From JAKORR01 sp964608495 (GTDB taxonomy: Bacteria; Armatimonadota; Zipacnadia; Zipacnadales; FEN-943): a stretch of DNA of 19,772 bases. The DNA lies in contig CAZSOQ010000092.1 of NCBI GenBank assembly GCA_964608495.1, positions 1 to 19,772 of the forward strand, in the 5' to 3' direction. A program made the position numbers and the translations under genes. This document shows, one piece after another, positions 13,884 to 19,772 of this stretch; the stretch's first letter is position 1; every line of letters starts with the position of its first letter. The notes under the pieces are model-generated. The model saw only the letters and a list, made by a program, of their open reading frames with translations. It did not search any database and was not told the origin of the DNA.

Positions 13884-16800
13884 CTATCCCGGCTTCTCGA
13901 CCCGCAGCAGCCGCACGCACCGGCCGAAAAGCTTGATGTCGGCGCCGGCCGCGAGGCCTGCCGCCTGGCCCTCGAAGACCTGCTCCCCGGTGACCACGTC
14001 GCGCAGAAGAACCCGGTCGTCGGCCGACATCCCGAAGACGGCAGGCGCGCAGAACAGGCGGGCTCCCCGGGCCGCCGGATCCTCCGAGCACAGCGCCAAG
14101 AGGTCGCGATCAGGGTAAGCGTAGGCCTCGGCCTGTGGGCCCTCGGCCTTGAGCCAGCCCTCGGCGTCCTCCCGGCCCGCGGCCCAGAACAGCGCCCGGC
14201 GGAACAGCTCGCCGAAGGCCTGCTCGCCCGAGTACCCGCACAGGTACACGGCGCGGCCCTTCCCCACGTCGCGGACCACGAGGCCCGGCGACCGTCCGCC
14301 CTGCGCGTCCAGGGCGTCGGCCAGGACCGTCGCGTCGGGTGCCGAGACGACGGCGCGCACCGTCTCGCGCAGGCCGGGCACCGCGGCGGGCGCGTCGCCC
14401 AGGACGAAGTGGGAGGCGCCGCGCAGGCGGCAGAGGCTGTCGCGCGGGGCCTCGGCCGCCGGCACCTCCAGTCCTCGGTCGGCGGCGGCGGACTCGTCCA
14501 GTCCGGCGGCGGCCAAGGCCGCGGCGCCCGTCGCAGCCACGCCCAGGAGGTCGCTCAGTGCCCAGCGCGGCTGGTCCCCGGGCAGTTCAGAGGGCGCCTG
14601 GAGGGCCAGCACGCCCCCGCCCCCACGCACCAGCTCGCCCACGGCCTGGGCCACCTTGCCCGACTCCCACCACCGGCCGCCGCTCCAGGCAGTGCCGGGC
14701 AGGCCGTACACGAGCAGCACATCGGTGTCGGCGGGCAGGCCGTCGCGCTCCACGTCCGCCAGGCGGGCGAAGCTGACCTCGACGGGCAGGCTGGCGAGAG
14801 GGCGAAGGACGGGGCTGCCCCAGGGCCGCCAGGAGTATTGCTTGCCCCAGGAATGCAGCACGGTGACGTGCAGATCGTGGCGCCAGGCGCGGCGATCGCC
14901 AAGCTGTTCGGCGACCAGCCGGAACTCGTCGTTGATATCGGCCAGCGTCTCGGTGAGGCCCTCGCGGACCGCGGCCTCGGCGACCTGGGGCACCAGGTCG
15001 AAGGTCATCCAGTAGATCCCTCGGACCGGGCACAGCAGCAGGCCGCGCCGCGCCGCGGCCCACTTGGCGCGCATCCGCTCGGCCTCTCTCGGCTGGCTGA
15101 CCCTGTCGGTGAAGAGCCAGTCCACGCGGAAGCGCCGCACGAGGCCGGGAGCGATGTCGCACAGGTCGGCCAGGGCGCGGGCCGTCACGGGATCGGCCGC
15201 CGGCTTGTCCAGCTCGTCCAGTTTGCCCGCGGTCAGGCTCGACAGGTAGGGCTCCATGCCCACGTGGCAATCGCCCCAGTAGAGCCAGGCCCTCATCCCG
15301 AGGCTGTGAGGCACGTCGGTGGCGCGGCGCAGCCAGGGCTTCATGCGTGCCTGGACCCACTCGCTCCAGCGCAGGTACTCCGGCGGCGGCACCACGTCAA
15401 TCGTGCGCGGCGCCAGGACCAGCCACCGGGGGTCCACCTTGATCCCCGTGTCCTTCTCGAAGGCCTGCTGATTGGCCGGATGAGCCGCGAAGGTATAGCT
15501 CTCCCAGTCCCAGGGGCCCTGGGGGGTCGGCCCCGGGTAGGCGTAGCCGAGATCGTCGTACCAGTAGGTGTCCAGCACGCCCTTGAGCGGCTCCAGACGC
15601 TCGCGGAGCACCTGCAGCGACCCCTCGACGAAGCTCTCCCGGAGAGGATCGCCCACGGCCTGCTCCTCCATGAAGTAGACCACGTAGGCATGACCCGCCG
15701 TGGCGGCCTTGACCGTCACCGACTGGCCCTCCGCGTCCACCGCCCACTGGTCGGGTGGAACGACCCGCCCGGCGGTCTGATCCAGCACGAGCCAGTGCTG
15801 CCTGGGGTCGAAGCGCATGGTAATGTGCTCGTGGCCCCAGCGCGTGGGACGCAGGGGGATGACCACGCTATCCCCTTCGGCCTGCACGGGCGGCGTCACC
15901 CAGTAGCCGTACTGACTGTCCTCGGGATGCTCCTTGAGCCAGTCGCCGGGGCGCATGGGCAGGCTGCCCAGCATGACGGTGGCGAAGCCCCGCTCCTTCC
16001 AGAGCCCCACCCCCTCGCGAGTGGCCTCGGACGTGGCGATGAGCTCGTTGGCGCCGAGCCGCTCGGCCCAGGGCTGGGCCTCGGCGGCACGCTCGTCCCC
16101 GCGCCAGCTCATGGACAGGCGCACGACGCCCGGGTCGGCCTGCCGGGCGCGCACGGCCTTCCGCAGCCGCTCGCGGTACGCCGCCTCGCCGGTCGCGACC
16201 ATGCCCGTGAGCGCCTCGGCGGCCACGGTCATCTCCTCGGCCTGCTCGAACTGCCGCTTTTCGGCCAGGGCTAGGGCCCCCTCGACGTAGGCCGCCGCCG
16301 CCCGGGCGTGGACCGGCGCGGTCGCGGCGGCATCACGCATGGCTGCCAGCACCGCGTCGGCGCGCCGGCGGAGTGCATCCGCGCGCTCCCCGGCGTAGCC
16401 CAGCAGCACCTCGACGCTGGCGATGGTCTTGCCGTCCGCATCGAGCATGGACAGTGCGAAGGGCGACAGGCGCTCGGGGAGCTTCTCGGCCTCGCACAGA
16501 CCCGTGGCGGCGGCGGCACGGGGCACGTCCGCGGCGAGAGGCCGGCCGTCCCGTCCCGGGCCGGTGAGCCTTAGGCCGGCAACCGCCGCGGGCAGGCCCT
16601 CGGGCGGGAGAGCCAGCGTGGGCCGCTCGCCGGCGAGGAACCACTGGTGGGCGAAGAGGGGCTGGTAGGTGCGGACCACGTCGCTGACCCTCACCTCGTC
16701 CACGGCTCCCCGGTACCAGACCGACCAGCCGTCGTGCGAGCCCACGAAGATGCCGCCCGTGCGCTCGAAGTCGCCTTCGTCGGGATGCGTGGTCTCGCCG

Positions 16801-17405
16801 GCGAGGGCACCGTTGAGGTACACCCAGACGCGGCGGGTCTCGTCGTGGACGATGGCCAGGTGCTGCCAGCGGCCGAGCTGGAGGGGCACGCCGGCGATCG
16901 TGTACCAGCCGATAGGGAACGAAGCGGCGCGGTAGCCGAAGGTGACGGTGTTGGTGGCCACGCTGATCTTGGCATAGAAACGCGTGCGGACGGAGAAGAC
17001 CGAGACGGTGTCGCGCGTCTCGGGCCGGACCCACGCCTCGAGGGTGAAGGGCTGGGCTTGACCGAAGGCCAGGGCGTCGGGGGCGGGCAGCATCAGGCGG
17101 GCCTTGCCGCCGCCGAAGGCGGAACCCCCGCCGAAGCGCCCCTCGCAACGCTTGAGGTCACCGTCGAAGGTCACGTCGCCCGCGCAGGACCCCTCGGCCC
17201 GATCGGTGTTCCCCTCGCCGTCAAAGTGAGCCAGAAGAAGGGTGTGGTCGTCCGGCGTGTAGGGCAGGAACCAGGGCTCGGGATCCGGAGGCGCCCCCAG
17301 GGCCGCCGGGGCCAGCATGATCGCCATCAGGGCGAGGAACAGCATCACGAGACAGGGGAAGACGGTCTGAGGCGCGAGGTCGAGCACGCTACCGGGTGAG
17401 CTCAT
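13884..17405 (-). CDS. Secreted LamG plus GH112-like (galactosyl-HexNAc phosphorylase-like) fusion protein
   Basis: This 1173-residue protein starts with a signal peptide (hydrophobic core about 15-35, cleavage near LGA-PP). A LamG/concanavalin-like sandwich spans about 52-255, with FTLEAWVRP, GRWQHLAIVHD, VWVYLNGALAGE and GAVDEVRVSD. A helical linker follows (about 330-415). The remainder resembles GH112 proteins: FEKDTGIKVDPRWLV, then MRAWLYWGDCHVGMEPY (D712), WAAARRGLL, DINDEFRLVAEQL, and VTVLHSWGKQYSW (W853) opening a Rossmann-like C-terminal region with GGGGVLALQAPSE and LSDLLGVAA. Known GH112 enzymes phosphorolyse galactosyl-beta-1,3-HexNAc in the cytosol, so export and a LamG domain are unexpected. 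D712 probably aligns with the proposed catalytic aspartate, but I could not align it formally. GGAGGT lies 6 bases before ATG 17405. It could equally be a hydrolase or a non-catalytic binder. Confidence 0.68.
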   Translation of the reverse strand: MSSPGSVLDLAPQTVFPCLVMLFLALMAIMLAPAALGAPPDPEPWFLPYTPDDHTLLLAHFDGEGNTDRAEGSCAGDVTFDGDLKRCEGRFGGGSAFGGGKARLMLPAPDALAFGQAQPFTLEAWVRPETRDTVSVFSVRTRFYAKISVATNTVTFGYRAASFPIGWYTIAGVPLQLGRWQHLAIVHDETRRVWVYLNGALAGETTHPDEGDFERTGGIFVGSHDGWSVWYRGAVDEVRVSDVVRTYQPLFAHQWFLAGERPTLALPPEGLPAAVAGLRLTGPGRDGRPLAADVPRAAAATGLCEAEKLPERLSPFALSMLDADGKTIASVEVLLGYAGERADALRRRADAVLAAMRDAAATAPVHARAAAAYVEGALALAEKRQFEQAEEMTVAAEALTGMVATGEAAYRERLRKAVRARQADPGVVRLSMSWRGDERAAEAQPWAERLGANELIATSEATREGVGLWKERGFATVMLGSLPMRPGDWLKEHPEDSQYGYWVTPPVQAEGDSVVIPLRPTRWGHEHITMRFDPRQHWLVLDQTAGRVVPPDQWAVDAEGQSVTVKAATAGHAYVVYFMEEQAVGDPLRESFVEGSLQVLRERLEPLKGVLDTYWYDDLGYAYPGPTPQGPWDWESYTFAAHPANQQAFEKDTGIKVDPRWLVLAPRTIDVVPPPEYLRWSEWVQARMKPWLRRATDVPHSLGMRAWLYWGDCHVGMEPYLSSLTAGKLDELDKPAADPVTARALADLCDIAPGLVRRFRVDWLFTDRVSQPREAERMRAKWAAARRGLLLCPVRGIYWMTFDLVPQVAEAAVREGLTETLADINDEFRLVAEQLGDRRAWRHDLHVTVLHSWGKQYSWRPWGSPVLRPLASLPVEVSFARLADVERDGLPADTDVLLVYGLPGTAWSGGRWWESGKVAQAVGELVRGGGGVLALQAPSELPGDQPRWALSDLLGVAATGAAALAAAGLDESAAADRGLEVPAAEAPRDSLCRLRGASHFVLGDAPAAVPGLRETVRAVVSAPDATVLADALDAQGGRSPGLVVRDVGKGRAVYLCGYSGEQAFGELFRRALFWAAGREDAEGWLKAEGPQAEAYAYPDRDLLALCSEDPAARGARLFCAPAVFGMSADDRVLLRDVVTGEQVFEGQAAGLAAGADIKLFGRCVRLLRVEKPG

Positions 17406-17423
17406 CGGACTACCTCCACCTTG

Positions 17424-17458
17424 CGCGGACGTCCTGGACTGCGCGGGGACGCGGACGT
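17424..17458. repeat. Two direct copies of CGCGGACGT
   Basis: Copies at 17424-17432 and 17450-17458, 26 bp apart, lie just upstream of the LamG-GH112-like gene. The first includes the palindrome GGACGTCC (17427-17434). They may be operator half-sites, but the composition makes coincidence possible. Confidence 0.3.
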
Positions 17459-17516
17459 ATTCGGCCCCTGGCGCGGGCTTCCTTGCCGGAGCCCAGGCGC
17501 GGCCCGCCGCTCGGTG

Positions 17517-17546
17517 TTGCCCGCGAGCCTTCCCTTGTGGTATGGT
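17517..17546 (+). promoter_or_regulatory. Weak candidate promoter for the methyltransferase gene
   Basis: TTGCCC (17517-17522) and TATGGT (17541-17546) are separated by 18 bases. A start near 17553 would leave a leader of about 40 bases before GTG 17594. The -10 overlaps a TGGTAT hexamer like those in the efflux promoter, which may be coincidence. Confidence 0.3.
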
Positions 17547-17593
17547 TCCTCACATACGATGCAACGTCCGCACTCTACGACGCACTACAGGCG

Positions 17594-18457
17594 GTGAAAC
17601 ACGTGGCGGCAACAGACGCAGCCCTGGTCGCGCCCGTGCGGCCTATCGGGGAGTCCCTTGACCTCGAGGAAGTGCTTGATCAGATCCTCGTCGGCGATTG
17701 CCTCGAATTGCTCCCGGCCCTTCCCGCGGAAAGCGTGGACATGGTCTTCATTGACCCACCCTACTTCCTGCAGCTTCCCGGCAGGCGGCTCGTGCGGTGG
17801 GGAGCGCGCAGCGAGGTGGAGACCCCGGAACGCGAGTGGGACCGGTTCGAGTCCTTCGCCCAGTACGACGAGTTCATCGGGGGCGTGCTCGAGGAGGTCA
17901 GGCGCGTGATGAAGCCCTCGGCCACGATCTGGGTGATCGGCACCTACCACAACATCTACCGGATCGGGACTCTGATGCAGGACATCGGGTTCTGGATGCT
18001 CAACAACGTGACGTGGTTCAAGTCGAACCCGATGCCGAACTGGCTCAACGTGAGGATGACGAACGCCACGGAGACCCTCATCTGGGCCGTGCGCGACCGA
18101 GGCGCCCGCGACTACGTGTACAACGCGCCGGCGGCAAAGGAGTACAGCCGGGAGGACTTTGGGGCGAAGATCGCAGCCAACGTGTGGCGGATACCCCTGT
18201 GCATCGGGCACGAGCGGCTGAAGGGCGACAACGGCAAGCGCCTTCACCCCACTCAGAAGCCCGAGCGGTTGCTGGAGCGCGTGATACGCCTTTCGACGCG
18301 CCGCGGACAGGTGGTGCTCGACCCCATGGCCGGCACAGGCACGGCGGGCGTCGTGGCCCGGCGCCTCGGTCGGCAGTTCATCCTGATCGAGCGCGACGAG
18401 ATGTACGCTCAGGCCGCCTCGCGGCGACTGGCCGAGGCCGTCGCCGACGAGGCCTAG
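17594..18457 (+). CDS. CcrM/HinfI-type adenine-N6 DNA methyltransferase, orphan
   Basis: From GTG 17594 this is a 287-residue beta-class methyltransferase. Motif IV is DPPY (54-57) in VFIDPPYFLQLPG; motif I comes later as DPMAGTGTAGVVARRLG (243-259), the order expected of the beta class. ATIWVIGTYHNIYRIG, WFKSNPMPNW, NATETLIWA, ICI-like CIGHERLKG and LHPTQKPERLLERVI closely follow CcrM and HinfI methylases, which modify adenine in GANTC. The usual enzymes run to about 355 residues with a C-terminal DNA-binding (RAMA) extension; here the protein ends soon after the fold. No restriction endonuclease lies beside it, so a regulatory or protective role is possible. The frame is open back to 17396, overlapping the divergent gene; GTG 17603 is an alternative start and neither GTG has a strong ribosome binding site. 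Confidence 0.88.
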   Translation: MKHVAATDAALVAPVRPIGESLDLEEVLDQILVGDCLELLPALPAESVDMVFIDPPYFLQLPGRRLVRWGARSEVETPEREWDRFESFAQYDEFIGGVLEEVRRVMKPSATIWVIGTYHNIYRIGTLMQDIGFWMLNNVTWFKSNPMPNWLNVRMTNATETLIWAVRDRGARDYVYNAPAAKEYSREDFGAKIAANVWRIPLCIGHERLKGDNGKRLHPTQKPERLLERVIRLSTRRGQVVLDPMAGTGTAGVVARRLGRQFILIERDEMYAQAASRRLAEAVADEA

Positions 18458-18569
18458 ACCCGTCCGGCCCTGTTCCGTTGCGAGGCTCAGCAGACCTGGT
18501 GTACCATCGCGTCAGTCCAGTCAGCCGGATCAACGCGTCCGGCTCTGCTCCGCGGCGAGGTGACGAACC

Positions 18570-19064
18570 GTGCGACGCCTGGTCGCCAGTGGCTTCCTCC
18601 GCGGGATGGCCATGGCCGCACTCGCCGGCGCGATCGTCCTGGGCGCACTGTGGGGCGCCGCACGCGTGTGGCACTGCCGGGCTGAGCGCCAGTGGGAGGT
18701 GAAGAAGGGGGAGCTGGCCGCGGGAGCCAAGGCGGCTGAGCCGATCCTCGCCGCCCTTGAGGCCTACGGTCGCGACGAAGGCCACTTCCCCCCGGCCCTC
18801 GAGGACCTGCTACCGAAGTACCTAACCGCCATACCTGAGCCGAGGTTTCCCTTCGAGGCGGAGTGGACCTATGGGCCGCGGGCGGACCGGGACTGCTTCG
18901 CGCTCTACGTCTCGGTGCCTCACGACTACTGCCCACCTGCCGTCGTGGGATGGCCTCTTCACTTCAACGATGCCTTCGTCTACCACTCCGACGGCAAGTA
19001 CGAGCCCAGCGACTATGGGGGGATCCTGGAGCGCATCGGCGCCTGGGCCTACTACCACGAGTAG
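18570..19064 (+). CDS. Small membrane-anchored protein, unknown function
   Basis: This 164-residue protein has one N-terminal membrane segment (about 12-32, MAMAALAGAIVLGALWGAA) and a soluble domain probably outside the membrane. AAEPILAALEAYGRDEGHFP (54-73) with ALEDLLPKYL then IPEP resembles the helix and loop after the membrane segment in type II pseudopilin-like proteins. There is no prepilin peptidase motif (no G-F-T-L-x-E at the start), so I do not call it a pseudopilin. Aromatic residues are frequent in the C-terminal half. GAGGTGA upstream supports GTG 18570. It follows the methyltransferase by 112 bp; a weak TTGCGA/TACCAT pair at 18478-18507 might be its promoter. Confidence 0.65.
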   Translation: MRRLVASGFLRGMAMAALAGAIVLGALWGAARVWHCRAERQWEVKKGELAAGAKAAEPILAALEAYGRDEGHFPPALEDLLPKYLTAIPEPRFPFEAEWTYGPRADRDCFALYVSVPHDYCPPAVVGWPLHFNDAFVYHSDGKYEPSDYGGILERIGAWAYYHE

Positions 19065-19181
19065 GGCCGCGAACCAAGCCGGCACGACCCCTCCCTCCCC
19101 CCCGCGAAGGGAAGTGAGACCACAAGACGAGGCCTTCGCCGGCGCGCGAGGAAGGAGCCCCGCTCAGTTGCTGGGCAAGCC

Positions 19182-19772
19182 CTACCAGTCGTAGTTCGCC
19201 AGGGGCGGATAGATGCCCGGCCCGTCCTGCTCGTAGCTCAGCGGCAGTTCAACCGCATCGCCGTTGAGACGGCTCGAGAGGTAGATGGCCTTGATCAACT
19301 CGACGGCCTTACGGGCCTCGCGGCCCGGAATCTCGGGCTCGCGGCTGCCCAGGATGCTCTCGCACAGGTCTTGGACGTGCCTGACGTGACCCTCGGCGGT
19401 GAGGCCGGCCGTGGGATCGGCGGCGGTGCCACGACCGCCGCTCTCGGCCTCGGCCTCGCTCTCCTCGCCCGGTATCTCCCACGCCACGATCTTGCCGTTC
19501 TCCCACTTGATCGTGCCGTTGTCGCCGGAGATCTCGAGCCTCATGCCGTAGCCCGGGGTGACGGAGGTGGTTCCCTCGATGACGCCCAGGGCGCGGTTCT
19601 CGAACTCGATGGACGCAACGGCTGTGTCCTCGACATAGATGTTGCGCACGAGGGTGCGGCACATGGCGCTGACGCGCTTGGGGTTGCCCATGATCCACAG
19701 GAGCAGGTCAATGCCGTGGACGCCCTGGTTCATCAGTGCGCCGCCGCCGTCCAGCTCCCAGGTCGCGCGCCA
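19182..19772 (-). CDS. Gfo/Idh/MocA-family dehydrogenase, N-terminal part outside window
   Basis: The frame is open to the window edge and ends at a TAG at 19184-19182, giving the last 196 residues. ELDGGGALMNQGVHGIDLLL with WIMGNP following is the signature that opens the C-terminal domain of this NAD(P)-dependent sugar or inositol dehydrogenase family; its histidine and aspartate belong to the active-site region. The beta-sheet domain continues through VEDTAVASIEFENRALGVIE and the GDNGTIKWENGKI strand pair, and ends with helices containing RKAVELIKAIYLSSR. The Rossmann domain and catalytic lysine (E-K-P motif) must lie beyond 19772. An acidic loop, EESEAEAESGGRG, is longer than usual. It converges on the small membrane protein gene; the 117-bp gap holds no convincing terminator. 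Substrate unknown. Confidence 0.88.
   Translation of the reverse strand, partial: WRATWELDGGGALMNQGVHGIDLLLWIMGNPKRVSAMCRTLVRNIYVEDTAVASIEFENRALGVIEGTTSVTPGYGMRLEISGDNGTIKWENGKIVAWEIPGEESEAEAESGGRGTAADPTAGLTAEGHVRHVQDLCESILGSREPEIPGREARKAVELIKAIYLSSRLNGDAVELPLSYEQDGPGIYPPLANYDW

Noticed and set aside
12634..14091. Minus-strand open frame (485 codons) across the nitrilase gene and its upstream region
   Set aside because: It opposes a nitrilase gene with intact catalytic triad and has no family signal of its own.
14409..16274. Plus-strand open frame (621 codons) inside the LamG-GH112-like gene
   Set aside because: Composition is Gly/His/Pro/Arg-rich without recognisable motifs, while the minus strand carries coherent LamG and GH112-like motifs along the whole span.
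17396..17593. Long N-terminal extension of the methyltransferase
   Set aside because: It would overlap the start of the divergent secreted protein gene, lacks family similarity, and includes the likely promoter region.
18570..19064. Type II secretion pseudopilin
   Set aside because: The helix after the membrane segment is suggestive, but the prepilin peptidase cleavage motif and conserved glutamate are missing.

Overview
The window is one stretch of a very GC-rich bacterial chromosome (about two-thirds GC or more by eye, not computed), densely coded, with strong GGAGG-type ribosome binding sites and frequent GTG starts. A TolC/HlyD/RND efflux set implies a Gram-negative envelope. The DUF6785-type membrane protein, LamG and glycosidase-like secreted proteins, D-threonine-aldolase-like enzyme and Gfo/Idh/MocA dehydrogenase together suggest Planctomycetota, Armatimonadota or a related uncultured phylum. 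No rRNA or marker gene is present, so this placement is only an inference. I see no tRNA, CRISPR array, transposase, integrase or phage gene.

Left part (1-1975): a truncated multi-pass DUF6785-like membrane protein on the minus strand, divergent from a PLP-dependent D-threonine aldolase/D-serine dehydratase-like enzyme in which an expected metal-binding histidine is replaced by arginine. Next comes a comparatively AT-rich 278-bp control region (1976-2253). It holds a perfect 10-bp-arm hairpin, three copies of TGGTATCnCG, a palindrome and a near-consensus sigma70 promoter.

That promoter drives a tightly packed operon (2254-8934, perhaps to 10582): a small AbrB-type DNA-binding protein, a TolC-like outer-membrane channel, an HlyD-like adaptor with an unusually long coiled-coil hairpin, and an RND pump. 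Three of the genes overlap or nearly overlap (TGATG and GTGA junctions). A predicted secreted TIM-barrel glycosidase-like protein follows 31 bp downstream. The likeliest scheme is an AbrB protein that controls its own tripartite efflux system through the TGGTATC sites.

Right part (10622-19772): a minus-strand gene for a membrane-anchored helical protein with Gly/Pro/Arg-rich linkers; a 434-bp divergent intergenic region; a nitrilase-superfamily amidohydrolase; a 1173-residue secreted protein that joins a LamG domain to a divergent GH112 (galactosyl-HexNAc phosphorylase)-like module; an orphan CcrM/HinfI-type adenine methyltransferase that lacks the usual C-terminal extension; a small membrane-anchored protein; and the 3' part of a Gfo/Idh/MocA dehydrogenase. 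The secreted glycan-active candidates, the dehydrogenase and the DUF6785 protein fit a lifestyle of scavenging complex carbohydrate, though no polysaccharide-utilisation operon is visible. The points I find most notable are the secreted LamG-GH112-like fusion, the AbrB/TGGTATC-controlled efflux operon and the minimal CcrM-like methyltransferase.
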